A stretch of DNA of 64,000 nucleotides from Dyella_A ginsengisoli (GCF_044904665.1 NZ_JADIKM010000001.1:248001-312000), one strand, 5' to 3'. Positions 43,170 through 52,780 are shown, counted from the first letter of the stretch. Notes: a model not told the origin generated them from the letters alone. Numbers and translations are program-made.

Positions 43170-44453
43170 ATGAAGGTTCTGGTCATCGGCAACGGCGGGC
43201 GCGAGCACGCGCTGGCGTGGAAGCTCAAGCAGTCGCCGCGGGTCGACGAGGTGATCGTTGCGCCGGGCAACGCCGGCACCGCGCGCGAGCGCGGCGTGCG
43301 CAACGCCGACGTGGCGGCGAACGACATCGCCGGCCTGCTGGCGCTGGCCAAGGCCGAGAAGGTCGGGCTCACCGTGGTCGGGCCCGAGGTGCCGCTGGTG
43401 GCCGGCGTGGTGGACAAGTTCCGCGGCGCGGGGATGCGCATCTTCGGCCCGCGCGCGATCGCCGCCCAGCTCGAAGGCTCCAAGGCCTTCGCCAAGGATT
43501 TCCTGCTCCGCCACAACATTCCCACCGCGCGCTACGCCGTGTTCACCGACTTGAACCGCGCGCTCGCCTACGTGCGTGAGCACGGCGCGCCGATCGTGAT
43601 CAAGGCCGACGGCCTGGCGGCCGGCAAGGGCGTGGTGGTGGCGCTGACCCTGGCCGATGCCGAGCAGGCGCTGCACGACATGCTTGGCGGGCACGCCTTT
43701 GGTGACGCGTCGGCGCGGGTGGTGATCGAGGAATTCCTCGACGGCGAGGAGGCCAGCTACATCGTGATGAGCGACGGCAGCCACGCGCTGCCGATGGCCT
43801 CCAGCCAGGACCACAAGCGTCGCGACGACAACGACCTGGGCCCCAACACCGGTGGCATGGGCGCGTATTCGCCGGCGCCGGTGGTCACGCCTGAGGTAGA
43901 GCAGCGCATCCTCAAGCAGGTGATCGAGCCGACCCTGCGTGGCATGGCTGGCGAGGGCGCACCCTTCATCGGCTTCCTCTATGCCGGGCTGATGATCGAC
44001 AAGGCCGGCAACCCGAAGGTGATCGAGTTCAACGTGCGCTTCGGCGATCCGGAGACGCAGCCGATCATGCTGCGGCTGAAGTCCGACCTGGTGGAACTGA
44101 TCGAGGCGGCGCTCGACGGCGAGCTGCATCACACCAAGGCGCACTGGGATCCGCGCCCGTCGCTGGGCGTGGTGATGGCGGCCGGCGGCTATCCGGGCAA
44201 GGTCAGGAGCGGTGACGTGATCGAGGGCCTCGACGCGCCGCTCGCGCCGGACGCCAAGGTGTTCCATGCCGGTACCAAGCTTGATGCGCAAGGCCGTCCG
44301 GTCACCGCCGGCGGCCGCGTGCTCACCGTCTGCGCGCTGGGCAAGGACATCGCTGCCGCCCGCGAGAACGCCTACGCCGCGGCGGCGAAGATCCGCTTCG
44401 AGGGGGCCTTCTACCGCCGCGATATCGCGCACCGCGCACTGCACCGGCGCTGA
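43170..44453 (+). CDS. purD: Phosphoribosylamine-glycine ligase (GAR synthetase)
   Basis: PurD joins glycine to 5-phosphoribosylamine with ATP, the second step of purine synthesis. The 427-aa protein has VLVIGNGGREHALAW at the start, the ATP-grasp motifs IVIKADGLAAGKGVVV and HKRRDDNDLGPNTGGMGAYSP, and FNVRFGDPETQ for metal binding (as patterns). The ATG at 43170 matches the universal MKVLVIGNGGREH start. purH, its usual neighbour in xanthomonads, is not in the window. Confidence 0.97.
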   Translation: MKVLVIGNGGREHALAWKLKQSPRVDEVIVAPGNAGTARERGVRNADVAANDIAGLLALAKAEKVGLTVVGPEVPLVAGVVDKFRGAGMRIFGPRAIAAQLEGSKAFAKDFLLRHNIPTARYAVFTDLNRALAYVREHGAPIVIKADGLAAGKGVVVALTLADAEQALHDMLGGHAFGDASARVVIEEFLDGEEASYIVMSDGSHALPMASSQDHKRRDDNDLGPNTGGMGAYSPAPVVTPEVEQRILKQVIEPTLRGMAGEGAPFIGFLYAGLMIDKAGNPKVIEFNVRFGDPETQPIMLRLKSDLVELIEAALDGELHHTKAHWDPRPSLGVVMAAGGYPGKVRSGDVIEGLDAPLAPDAKVFHAGTKLDAQGRPVTAGGRVLTVCALGKDIAAARENAYAAAAKIRFEGAFYRRDIAHRALHRR

Positions 44454-44729
44454 GACGTGTGCCTGCGCTTGCGGCCGAAGCTGCACGCGTGAGCGCGTGG
44501 GAAGAGGACGCCAGACCGACTCCGGCGCTGCGCGGCGACACAGGATGTTGTTCGTATGCCGAGTGCATCATCGCCGCCGCCGCAGGAGGACCGCCAAGCG
44601 ACTCGCATGCTCCGGCGTGAGCGCATGCAGGCAGATGGCTCCCGCTCTTGCCGGTGCCGCACCGACCATGGCGCGAATGGCCATCCATTCACGCTAGGCT
44701 AGGCGCCGGCGTTTTCCCACGGGACCTGC

Positions 44730-46604
44730 ATGAGCCAATTCACCCTGCTCGGCCGCCGGCGCTTCGCGCCGTTCTTCTGGACCCAGGCGCTGGGCGCGTT
44801 CAACGACAGCGCGTTCCGCAACGCGATGGTGATGCTGGCGGCGGTGCAGATGGGGCTGCCGGACCGCGAGGTGTCGCTGTACACCAACCTTGCGCCGGCG
44901 CTGTTCATCCTGCCGTACTTCCTGTTCTCGGCCACCGCCGGCCAGCTGGCGGAGAAGTTCGAGAAGACGCGGATCATCCGCTACGTGAAGCTGTTCGAGA
45001 TCGCCGCGATGGCGCTCGCCGCGTGGGGCTTCCACACCCACAACCTGCCGCTGCTGCTGGGCGTGCTGTTCATGATGGGTGTGCACTCGACCGTGTTCGG
45101 GCCGATCAAGTACGCGATCCTGCCGCAGGCGCTCAAGCCCACCGAGCTGGTCGGCGGCAACGGCATGGTGGAGATGGGCACCCAGCTGGCAATCCTGATC
45201 GGCATGGTCGCCGGCAACTCGCTGATGCTCCTTGCCGGCATCGGGCCTTGGGCAGCGGCGGCGGCGACGCTCACCGTGGCCGCCGTCGGCTACGCCTGCA
45301 GCCGCGCCATTCCGCCCGCGCCGGCCACCGCGCCGCACCTGGTGTTCAATCCCAACCCGGTCACCGAAACCGTGCGGGTGCTCGGCATCACGCGCGCCGA
45401 CCGTGCGGTGTTCAATGCGGTGCTGGGCATCTCCTGGTTCTGGTTCTTCGGCACCATGCTCACCGCGCAGCTGCCGCTGTTTGCCAGGCACAACCTCGGC
45501 GGCGACGGCAGCGTGCTGACCCTGGTGCTCACGCTGTTCTCGCTGGGTACCGGCGTCGGTTCGCTGCTGTGCGAGCGGATGTCCGGCAAGCGGGTGGAGA
45601 TTGGTCTGGTGCCGCTGGGTGCTTTCGGGCTGACCGCGTTCGGGGTGGACCTTTATCTGGCGCGCCCAGGAACGGCGGCGCAGATGGGCTTGCACTGGCA
45701 GGCGTTCCTGGCCGCCGCGGGCAGCTGGCGCATCGTGCTCGACCTCACCCTGATCGGCGTGTTCGCCGGCTTCTACGTGGTGCCGCTGTTCGCCTTCGTG
45801 CAGGCGCGCACGCCGCGCGACCGGCTCTCGCGGGTGATCGCCGGCAACAACATCCTCAACGCGCTGTTCATCGTGGTCGCTTCGGTCGCCGGCTTGGCGT
45901 TGAGCCGGGCGGGGCTGGGGTCGGCGCAGATCTTCCTGGTCGCGGCGCTGCTCAACGTGCTGGTGGCGGTCTACATCTTCACCCTGGTGCCCGAGTTCCT
46001 GATGCGGTTCATCACCTGGGTGCTGGTGAACACGCTCTACCGCGTGCGCGTCGACGGCATGCGGCACCTGCCGGAGGAGGGTCCGGCGCTGCTGGTGTGC
46101 AACCACGTGAGCTTCATGGATCCGCTGCTGCTGATGGCGAACCTGCGCCGGCCCGCGCGCTTCGTCATGTACTACCGAATCTTCAACATCCCGCTGCTGA
46201 AGTTCGTGTTCCGTACGGCCAAGGCGATTCCCATCGCCGGGCAGAAGGAAGACCCGGCGGTGCTGGCCGCCGCCTACGAGGCGATCGACGCGGCGCTGGC
46301 CGATGGCGAGGTGGTGTGCATCTTCCCCGAGGGCGGGCTCACCCGTGACGGCGCCATCGCCACCTTCCGCCCCGGCGTGGAGAAGATCCTCGCGCGTCGC
46401 CCGGTACCGGTGGTGCCGATGGCGCTGAGGGGCTTGTGGGGCAGCGTATGGAGCCGGCGCGATTCGGCGATGGGACGCTCGCGCCTGCCGCGGCGTTTCC
46501 GCGCGCGGGTGGAGCTGGTGGTGGATGTGCCGATCTTGCCGGAACAGGCGACGGCGTCCGCGCTGGAGATGCGGGTCAGAGAACTGCGCGGCGACCTCGC
46601 CTAG
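44730..46604 (+). CDS. MFS transporter-PlsC acyltransferase fusion
   Basis: This 624-aa two-domain protein joins an LplT-like MFS lysophospholipid flippase (about 1-425, twelve helices, starting FFWTQALGAFNDSAFRNA) to a PlsC-type acyltransferase (about 435-624) with NHVSFMD and FPEGGLTRDG. Together they would bring lysophospholipid to the inner leaflet and re-acylate it, as the LplT/Aas system does. The AMP-ligase domain of E. coli Aas is missing, so the acyl donor is probably acyl-ACP or acyl-CoA. The 276 bp before it hold no gene. Confidence 0.9.
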   Translation: MSQFTLLGRRRFAPFFWTQALGAFNDSAFRNAMVMLAAVQMGLPDREVSLYTNLAPALFILPYFLFSATAGQLAEKFEKTRIIRYVKLFEIAAMALAAWGFHTHNLPLLLGVLFMMGVHSTVFGPIKYAILPQALKPTELVGGNGMVEMGTQLAILIGMVAGNSLMLLAGIGPWAAAAATLTVAAVGYACSRAIPPAPATAPHLVFNPNPVTETVRVLGITRADRAVFNAVLGISWFWFFGTMLTAQLPLFARHNLGGDGSVLTLVLTLFSLGTGVGSLLCERMSGKRVEIGLVPLGAFGLTAFGVDLYLARPGTAAQMGLHWQAFLAAAGSWRIVLDLTLIGVFAGFYVVPLFAFVQARTPRDRLSRVIAGNNILNALFIVVASVAGLALSRAGLGSAQIFLVAALLNVLVAVYIFTLVPEFLMRFITWVLVNTLYRVRVDGMRHLPEEGPALLVCNHVSFMDPLLLMANLRRPARFVMYYRIFNIPLLKFVFRTAKAIPIAGQKEDPAVLAAAYEAIDAALADGEVVCIFPEGGLTRDGAIATFRPGVEKILARRPVPVVPMALRGLWGSVWSRRDSAMGRSRLPRRFRARVELVVDVPILPEQATASALEMRVRELRGDLA

Positions 46605-46623
46605 CCGGTTGTGGTCTTCGGGC

Positions 46624-47493
46624 TCAGGCCAGCCAGCTGCCCATCACCACCAGCGCGACGACGCTCATCCAAGCCACCAGCGCGCGCAGGAAGGCGCTGC
46701 GCATGCGCACCAGTTCGAGCAGCGGATCGCTGCGCTCTTCCACGTAACCGTCGCCGGCCTCGATCTCCACGTCGATGTCCGCACAGGCTGCATCGGCCAG
46801 AAAGCCGGGCTCCTCGCGATACCAGTGGCCGGCGCCGGCCTGCTGGCGCCAACGGTTCCACGCGGCCATCACCGCGTCCCAGTGGCCGACCACGGCCAAG
46901 GTGAACACCAGCAGCTGCGCCGGCACCCAGTCCAGTGCGTTGGCGGTGCGCCGTGCCGCCTCGCGGCTGGCGCCATCGAGCGGCAAGGACTCGCCGCGGC
47001 CCAGCGTCTGCACCAGCCGGTAGGCCAGCGCGCCGGCCGGGCCGAGCAGGAAGAACCACAGCAGCGCGCCGAAGCGCCGGCGCAGCGCGGCATAGGCGAT
47101 CGCCTCGCCCAGCGCATGGGCGTTCCATGCCACGCGCTCGCCGCCGTCCGCCAGCTGCTGGGCGGCGGATTCGCGGCCGGGGCGATCGGTGGCGGCGAGG
47201 ATCGCTTCGAGATCGGCCTCGAACGCGCGCGGACCGAAGCAGAACAGCAGCACCAGCACGTCGAGCGCGAGCAAGGCCAGGTCGCCCAGGAACGCGCGAT
47301 GCAGCAGCCCGGCGAGCAGCAGGCAGAGCACGACGGGCACGCCAGCGATCACCAGCACCCGCACGGCGCCGCGCAAGTCGCTCAGTGCAGCAACCCAGCG
47401 ACGCTGGAGGCCGTCGACATGCCAGCGGGCCAGTTGCGGCAGCAAGTGCAGCAGGCCGAGGGCGACCAAGGCTGCAAGCAGGCGGATGGCCAT
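46624..47493 (-). CDS. ampE: AmpE family inner-membrane protein
   Basis: This 289-aa polytopic protein resembles CobD/CbiB-fold AmpE, which takes part in beta-lactamase (ampC) signalling with AmpD. Visible features are hydrophobic helices near 1-20, 45-65, 72-92 and the C-terminus. The conserved patch GPRAFEADLEAIL and the ERVAWNAHALGEAIAYAALRRRFG region are also seen (as pattern). No ampD or ampR is nearby. Function is taken from the family. Confidence 0.85.
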   Translation of the reverse strand: MAIRLLAALVALGLLHLLPQLARWHVDGLQRRWVAALSDLRGAVRVLVIAGVPVVLCLLLAGLLHRAFLGDLALLALDVLVLLFCFGPRAFEADLEAILAATDRPGRESAAQQLADGGERVAWNAHALGEAIAYAALRRRFGALLWFFLLGPAGALAYRLVQTLGRGESLPLDGASREAARRTANALDWVPAQLLVFTLAVVGHWDAVMAAWNRWRQQAGAGHWYREEPGFLADAACADIDVEIEAGDGYVEERSDPLLELVRMRSAFLRALVAWMSVVALVVMGSWLA

Positions 47494-47536
47494 GCGGAAA
47501 CTCCAGGAACGGAAGTCCGCATTGTAAGCGACCGAT

Positions 47537-48502
47537 TCAGCGCGCGCGGGCGATCAGCTCGTCCAGCGCGAGCCCGGCGCGCTCGTGCAGCCAGTGTGCA
47601 AGCAGCCGATAGGACACCGACAGCTTCGGCGGGGTGGCGAAACTGCCGTCGGCCAGGCCGGACTGGATCTGGGCGGGCGTGAACCAGCGCGCTTCCTCCA
47701 GCTCGCCATCGCGCAGGCAGATGGCGCGGTCGTGCGCGGTGGCGGTGAAGCCGATCATCAACGAGGCGGGCAGCGGCCACGGCTGCGAGGAGTGATAGTG
47801 CACCTCGTCCACGCGCACACCGGCCTCTTCGGCCACCTCGCGGCGCACGGCGTCCTCCAGCGATTCGCCCGGCTCCACGAAGCCGGCGAGCGTGGAATAG
47901 CGACCGGCCGGCCAGCTGGCCTGGCGGCCGAGCAGGCAGGCACCGTCGTGCTCCACGATCACGATGATTGCCGCATCGGTGCGCGGGAAATGCAGCTTGC
48001 CGCAGTCGATGCTGGTGCACTGGGCACGATGGCCGGAGGCCACCAGCGCCACGCGTGCGCCGCAGGCGGTGCAGTGGCGCATCTCACGCTGCCAGTGCGC
48101 CAGGCCCTTCGCATAGGCGAACAGTGCCGCCTCGTGGGCGTCCAGCTGCAGGCCGGCCTGGCGCAGGTGCATGCGTCGGGCACCGAGCGCTTGTTCAAGC
48201 GCCGCTGCGTCGGGTGCGTGCGATCCGGCTGCATCCAACCTCAGCAGGAAGTAGGCATGCTCCTCGTCGGTGCCCAGAAACGTGGGCTCGGCATCCGGCA
48301 TCCAGCTGGCGCGCTCGCCGGCACCAAGCCAGCGCAGCGATTCGGCGTCGCGCTGGACGTAGGCCAGATCGTCACCATCGAGCACCAGGAAGCGGGCCTC
48401 GGGGGCACTGGCGCGGGCATCCACCCAGTCGCGCTCGTCGCGGCGTTCCGCCGCGCGGTCGAGGCGCAGGCTGAGGCCGCTGAAAGTGTTCTGCTGCTGC
48501 AC
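47537..48502 (-). CDS. nudC: NAD+ diphosphatase / mRNA de-NADding Nudix hydrolase
   Basis: NudC cleaves NAD(H) and removes NAD caps from RNA. The 321-aa protein has the zinc ribbon HCTACG...QCTSIDCGKLHFPRTD (four Cys, about 140-165), the Nudix box GFVEPGESLEDAVRREVAEEAG (as pattern, about 205), and the NADH-pyrophosphatase array SQPWPLPASLM after it. This array separates NudC from other Nudix enzymes. It ends 43 bp from ampE. Confidence 0.95.
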   Translation of the reverse strand: MQQQNTFSGLSLRLDRAAERRDERDWVDARASAPEARFLVLDGDDLAYVQRDAESLRWLGAGERASWMPDAEPTFLGTDEEHAYFLLRLDAAGSHAPDAAALEQALGARRMHLRQAGLQLDAHEAALFAYAKGLAHWQREMRHCTACGARVALVASGHRAQCTSIDCGKLHFPRTDAAIIVIVEHDGACLLGRQASWPAGRYSTLAGFVEPGESLEDAVRREVAEEAGVRVDEVHYHSSQPWPLPASLMIGFTATAHDRAICLRDGELEEARWFTPAQIQSGLADGSFATPPKLSVSYRLLAHWLHERAGLALDELIARAR

Positions 48503-48518
48503 GCCGCGTGGATCCGGC

Positions 48519-48887
48519 TCAGGTGGAGAAGGAGGAGCCGCAGCCGCAGGTGGTCTTGGCGTTCGGATTGCGGATCACGAACTGCGAGCCGGAAAGGTTC
48601 TCGGCGTAGTCGATCTCGGCGCCGCCGAGGTACTGCAGCGACAGCGGATCGACCAGCAGCGTGACGCCCTCGCGCTCCAGCGCCAGGTCGTCCTCGGCGC
48701 GCGTTTCGTCGAAGGTGAAGCCGTACTGGAAGCCCGAGCAGCCGCCGCCGGTGATGTACACGCGCAGCTTGAGCTCGGGATTGCCCTCTTCCCGGATCAG
48801 CTCATGCACCTTGCGCGCTGCCGCGTCGGTGAAGACGAGTGGCGCCTGCGCGCTGCGGTAATCGGGAAAGGCGACGATGGTTTCCAT
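48519..48887 (-). CDS. erpA: A-type iron-sulfur carrier ErpA
   Basis: ErpA hands Fe-S clusters to target proteins such as IspG/IspH. The 122-aa protein has the three ligating cysteines: GGGCSGFQYGF (about 50) and CGCGSSF at the C-terminus. It is of the normal family length and starts METIVAFPDY. It is upstream of nudC on the same strand, 16 bp apart, and may be co-transcribed with it. About 210 bp on its other side hold no gene. Confidence 0.95.
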   Translation of the reverse strand: METIVAFPDYRSAQAPLVFTDAAARKVHELIREEGNPELKLRVYITGGGCSGFQYGFTFDETRAEDDLALEREGVTLLVDPLSLQYLGGAEIDYAENLSGSQFVIRNPNAKTTCGCGSSFST

Positions 48888-49100
48888 GAAGGCTACATAT
48901 GAGGTGGCAAACGCCCGACATCAAGCATAGCGCGTCCGGGCTGGCCCAATGCTCGGTCGCGCCTGCGGCCGTTCACCTCCGCATCGACTGCGGGCGGACC
49001 GGACGCAGCCTCGACGGGCGGGATAAGGAGCGCGCCTGGGCGGATGCGTCGACGTCGCTTGCCGCCGCGCGCGCTCGGCACGAGCGGGACGGCCGTGCGC

Positions 49101-49538
49101 TCAGGCCGATTCTGCTTCGCTGGCGGCCGGTGCATTGGTCAATGCTTTTGGGGCAGTCAGTTCGCGGGCCACTTCCGCACCCACGTGGACCATGCGCCCG
49201 TTCACCTGCGCGCCAGCGGCCATTTCCAGCACGCGGTAGTGGACGTCACCGGAAATGCACGCCTGCGCGGCCAGTTCGAGCCGCACATCGCTGAGCACGT
49301 TACCGTCGATGCGGCCGTTGACGACCGCGTGCGCCACGCGGATCTCGCCGATCACCTGGCCGTGCTCGCTTACGGTCAGCACCGCATCCTCCGCCTCGGC
49401 GATTACCGCGCCTTCGATGCAGCCGTCCAGGTGCAGCGCCCCGGTGAAGTGCACGTCGCCGCGAAGGATGGTGCCGCGGGCGATCAGGCTGGTGTCATGA
49501 CTGGGCGACTCGCGCCCGGCGCGTTTACGGTTGAGCAT
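49101..49538 (-). CDS. Bactofilin (polymer-forming cytoskeletal protein)
   Basis: This 145-aa protein has the bactofilin DUF583 beta-helix: SLIARGTILRGDVHFTGALH, DGCIEGAVIA, GQVIGEI, GRIDGNV and MAAGAQVNGRMVH (as repeat patterns), with short unstructured ends. Bactofilins form filaments that place cell-wall or polar proteins. The ATG at 49538 (MLNRKRAG) overlaps the end of the DUF6776-like gene by 14 bp. These two are often paired. Confidence 0.9.
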   Translation of the reverse strand: MLNRKRAGRESPSHDTSLIARGTILRGDVHFTGALHLDGCIEGAVIAEAEDAVLTVSEHGQVIGEIRVAHAVVNGRIDGNVLSDVRLELAAQACISGDVHYRVLEMAAGAQVNGRMVHVGAEVARELTAPKALTNAPAASEAESA

Positions 49539-50280
49539 CGTTGTCCCCTGGGGCATTGGTGATGTTGCCGTTGAGCGCATCGGCCCACGCCACGGTACGG
49601 TCGGCGGCGGTGCCGCTGCCGGGCATGGCGTGGATGCGCAACCGGGTGGGCCGGAAATCGGCCGGCAGCACGAAGGTGGCGTGCAGTTGCTGGAAATACT
49701 TGAAGGCGAACGGCAGACCGTCCTTCTGCGCCGCGTCGCCCAGGGCGTCCCAGCCGAGTTGCTCCACTTTGTCGCCGCGCAGCCCTTCCACCGTCACGGT
49801 GGCCTTGCCGCTGGTCTGGTCGCCGCGCCGCACGTTCTGGGTGAGGCTGAGCGTGAGGTTCCATGCCCGCGACTGCGGTACGGCCTGCACGCGGACCTCC
49901 TGCACGCGCAGACCCTGCCGCTGGCCGTCGCCGCCAACCAGGCGCGAATAGAATCCCAGATCCGCCCGCAAGCCGCTGATCTGCTCTTCGCGTTCGGTCA
50001 GCGTGCCCTGCAGCGAGCGCATCGCCACGTCGTTGACCTGTTGCGAGCGCTGCAATCCGGCCACCTGCTGCTTGAGCTGCTCGTTCTCCGCCTGCAGCTG
50101 CTTGAGCGCCGCGCGATTGTTGTGCACCAGCGGCACCGGAGCCTGGGGCAGCCACAGCGCAATCACCGCGACCGCGATCAGACTCAGCGGCCACGCCACC
50201 GTCAACAGCAGGCGCTGCCGACGCCGACTGGCGAGATCGTGGGTCTGCACGACGAAGCGCGGTGGTGGACGAGGCGGCAT
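49525..50280 (-). CDS. DUF6776-like single-pass coiled-coil membrane protein
   Basis: This 251-aa protein has one membrane helix (about 24-46) near the N-terminus. A coiled coil follows (about 55-115: KQLQAENEQLKQQVAGLQRS and later heptads) and then a periplasmic beta-rich domain. It is shaped like the proteins usually found just before bactofilin genes in xanthomonads and may anchor the bactofilin filament. This role is inference; the biochemical function is unknown. Confidence 0.75.
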   Translation of the reverse strand: MPPRPPPRFVVQTHDLASRRRQRLLLTVAWPLSLIAVAVIALWLPQAPVPLVHNNRAALKQLQAENEQLKQQVAGLQRSQQVNDVAMRSLQGTLTEREEQISGLRADLGFYSRLVGGDGQRQGLRVQEVRVQAVPQSRAWNLTLSLTQNVRRGDQTSGKATVTVEGLRGDKVEQLGWDALGDAAQKDGLPFAFKYFQQLHATFVLPADFRPTRLRIHAMPGSGTAADRTVAWADALNGNITNAPGDNDAQP

Positions 50281-50449
50281 CCGACCCCTCCGGATAAAGA
50301 GGGAACGTATAGCCGTCCCGTGACGGAAGCGTCAAGGAACGCCGCGCGAATCTGCCAAGCGCGCCTCAGCGCGTCAGTAGCACGCCTTTGCCCTGATGAG
50401 GGTCGGATGGAACAGTGGGATCGGCAACAACGCCGTCCGGCGAAAGGGC

Positions 50450-50998
50450 TCAGGCGGCTTCGCGACCTTTGCCGGAGCTGCCGTGTTCGCGCGGCGGAGG
50501 CGGCGAGCCGATCTGCATGCTGAGCAGCCCTTCCACCAGTGGTGCGAACTGGCGTAACGCACGTTCGTACACCTGGCGCTTGAAGTTCACCACGTGGGCC
50601 GCGGGATACCAGAAGTCGACCCAGCGCCACAGGTCGAACTCGGGCTTCTCGCAGGCGTCGAGCTTCAGCGCATCCTCGCCCCCGACCAGGCGCAACAGGA
50701 ACCACACCTGTTTCTGCCCGATGCAGGTCGGGCGCTGGTGGTGGCGAACGTAGCGATGCGGCAGCCGGTAGCGCAGCCAGCCTCGAGTGGCGCCGACCAC
50801 CTGGACGTGCTCGGGCGACAGCCCGGTTTCTTCCTGCAGCTCGCGGTACATCGCCTCCAGCGGCGTCTCGTCGCTGCGCATGCCACCCTGCGGAAACTGC
50901 CATCCATCGCGGTTGACGCGACGCGCCCAGAACAGTCGGCCATCGCCATTCAACAGCACGATGCCCACGTTCGGACGATAGCCATCAACATCGATCAT
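50450..50998 (-). CDS. rppH: RNA pyrophosphohydrolase
   Basis: RppH removes pyrophosphate from 5' ends of mRNA and so starts decay. The 182-aa protein starts with DGYRPNVGIVLLN, has the Nudix box GGMRSDETPLEAMYRELQEETG (as pattern, about 38-60) and the family segments QKQVWFLL and EFDLWRWVDFWYP. The last 20 residues are non-conserved. It is a stand-alone gene; the 169 bp after it towards the DUF6776-like gene hold nothing clear. Confidence 0.95.
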   Translation of the reverse strand: MIDVDGYRPNVGIVLLNGDGRLFWARRVNRDGWQFPQGGMRSDETPLEAMYRELQEETGLSPEHVQVVGATRGWLRYRLPHRYVRHHQRPTCIGQKQVWFLLRLVGGEDALKLDACEKPEFDLWRWVDFWYPAAHVVNFKRQVYERALRQFAPLVEGLLSMQIGSPPPPREHGSSGKGREAA

Positions 50999-51178
50999 GT
51001 CGTCTCCTGGAGAAACCCCGGAGTCAGCCGCTGCACTGCATGCGGAGCCGGCATTTCCGTGGACGATTCAACCATAGCGGCCAAATGGGCAGCAAGCCGA
51101 GACTTGAACCGCATCCACCCGGCCATTACACTGCCGCGCCCCGCTGGTCAGAACCGGCCAGCGGCAGCGACAGTTCAT

Positions 51179-51255
51179 GGCTATGTAGCTCAGCTGGTTA
51201 GAGCACAGCACTCATAATGCTGGGGTCGGTGGTTCGAGTCCACCCATAGCCACCA
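51179..51255 (+). tRNA. tRNA-Met (elongator, CAU)
   Basis: A complete 77-nt tRNA with encoded CCA is seen: acceptor GGCTATG/CATAGCC, D arm GCTC/GAGC with loop AGCTGGTTA, anticodon stem CAGCA/TGCTG with loop CTCATAA, and T arm GGTGG/CCACC with TTCGAGT. The body resembles elongator tRNA-Met rather than Ile2 or initiator. It is uninterrupted, which contrasts with the intron-split CAU tRNA at 18.6-18.9 kb. Confidence 0.95.
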
Positions 51256-51313
51256 TCCGCCCCGCCGACGTTTCCGCGCCATGCGCGGGCTTCTCTGATT
51301 CCGGCGAGACGTC

Positions 51314-51676
<363 letters not shown>

Positions 51677-51745
51677 TGCGATGCATTACTAGCCGGACCG
51701 CTGTCATCCGACTGAAAAACATGACTTTTGGCTAAACGTTTCGGG

Positions 51746-51774
51746 TTGACACAAAAAATATATTGCACTGCAAC
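51746..51774 (+). promoter_or_regulatory. Phasin promoter with palindromic operator candidate
   Basis: A perfect -35 box TTGACA (51746-51751) is followed by an AT-rich spacer. At 17 bp comes only a weak -10 hexamer TGCAAC (51769-51774). Overlapping it is an 11-bp perfect palindrome TTGCACTGCAA (51763-51773), the type of TGC/GCA site bound by PhaR repressors of PHA granule genes. The overlap would allow direct repression. Confidence 0.5.
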
Positions 51775-51829
51775 AACGTTCTTGGTAAGGTGGCTCCACT
51801 ACCACCCACCCCATCGAGGGGAGATCACC

Positions 51830-52222
51830 ATGAATCAGCAGTTCACCAACCACGCGTTTGCCTATGCCAAGCAGTTCTCCGACAGTGCCTTCAAGGCCCA
51901 GTCGCTGGCTCTGAAGGGTTTCGAGGCCGTCGCCGGCCTGCAGTTCAAGGCCCTCGAGAAGCAGGCCCAGGCTTCCGCCGACTTCCTCGCCGAGGCGATG
52001 GAGGCACGCGATATCGACGGCTTCCGCTCCCTGTGGGAGAAGGGCGCCAGCCTGAGCCGCGACAACGCCGAGCGCGCCGTTGCGGTCAGCCAGGAAATCT
52101 TCGCGGTGTCGCAGAAGACCGCCGAGTCGCTCGGCGCGATCATGCAGGAGCAGCAGCAGGCCGCCAACGAGGCCGTGACGGCTCCGGTACAGGCGGCGTC
52201 GAAGAAGGCTTCGAGCAAGTAA
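51830..52222 (+). CDS. Phasin family protein
   Basis: This 130-aa helical, Ala/Gln-rich protein matches the phasin family that coats polyhydroxyalkanoate granules: AFAYAKQFSDSAFKAQSLALKG (as pattern), an amphipathic middle region with KALEKQAQASADFLAEAM, and a Lys-rich end (AASKKASSK). A GGGGAGA ribosome binding site precedes the ATG. No other PHA genes are in the window. The AT-rich, TGC-palindromic promoter fits PHA-type control. Confidence 0.88.
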   Translation: MNQQFTNHAFAYAKQFSDSAFKAQSLALKGFEAVAGLQFKALEKQAQASADFLAEAMEARDIDGFRSLWEKGASLSRDNAERAVAVSQEIFAVSQKTAESLGAIMQEQQQAANEAVTAPVQAASKKASSK

Positions 52223-52239
52223 TCGCACGCCTTGCGTCG

Positions 52240-52271
52240 AAAAGGCCGGGTCTTCGGACCCGGCCTTTTTT
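52240..52271 (+). terminator. Rho-independent terminator after the phasin gene
   Basis: A 13-bp stem AAAAGGCCGGGTC / GACCCGGCCTTTT with a TTCG tetraloop and a run of six Ts is a textbook intrinsic terminator, 17 bp after the phasin stop. Confidence 0.92.
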
Positions 52272-52306
52272 GTGCGTGAACTGCGACAACTTAGCCCACG
52301 GTCGGC

Positions 52307-52336
52307 TTGTCGCTGCAAAGCGCCGCCTGTTACAAT
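52307..52336 (+). promoter_or_regulatory. Sigma-70 promoter of the atp operon
   Basis: TTGTCG (52307-52312) and TACAAT (52331-52336) are 18 bp apart, 75 bp before the atpI start and directly after the phasin terminator. Confidence 0.65.
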
Positions 52337-52411
52337 TCCAAAGCTTGGACCGTGCCCCACCAACCTGACGGACCGGTGCCGCTGACACAGCGAAACCGTG
52401 GGGGATGTCAC

Positions 52412-52777
52412 GTGCTCAACAGCTTAACCTCGGGTCGACGTCTCGCTGCGCGCGTCATCGTGCTGCAGCTGGGAATCGCCGCAATCCTGGGTGTCGCTTT
52501 CCTGTGGCAAGGGCCTCGTTCGGCGCTCGCCGCGTTCGGTGGTGGTGCGATCGTGGCACTGGGCACAGCCCTGCTCGCCTGGCGCACCTTCGCCGGGTGG
52601 AGTGCCGGAGGGCTGGCGATGGGGCGTCTGCTGTCGGGCATGGTTCTGAAGTGGATGGTGATCATCGCGGGACTGATTGCCATCCTCGGCCAATACAAAC
52701 TGCCGCCACTGGCCGCTTTGACAGGGCTGGTGGCTGCCTACGCAATAAATCTGCTGGCGTTTCGATTCAAGGGTTGA
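52412..52777 (+). CDS. atpI: ATP synthase subunit I
   Basis: This 121-aa protein with four membrane helices and an RRLAARVIVLQLGIA start sits at the head of the atp operon, as AtpI does; it helps c-ring assembly or Mg2+ supply. The GTG at 52412 follows a GGGGGA site and starts just before the first conserved basic stretch. It ends 3 bp before atpB. AtpI sequences diverge strongly, so the call leans on topology and position. Confidence 0.87.
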   Translation: MLNSLTSGRRLAARVIVLQLGIAAILGVAFLWQGPRSALAAFGGGAIVALGTALLAWRTFAGWSAGGLAMGRLLSGMVLKWMVIIAGLIAILGQYKLPPLAALTGLVAAYAINLLAFRFKG

Positions 52778-52780
52778 GGC

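Noticed and set aside
48888..49100. Small genes on either strand between erpA and the bactofilin gene
   Set aside because: Short frames exist but show no conserved pattern, no good ribosome binding site and typical shadow composition.
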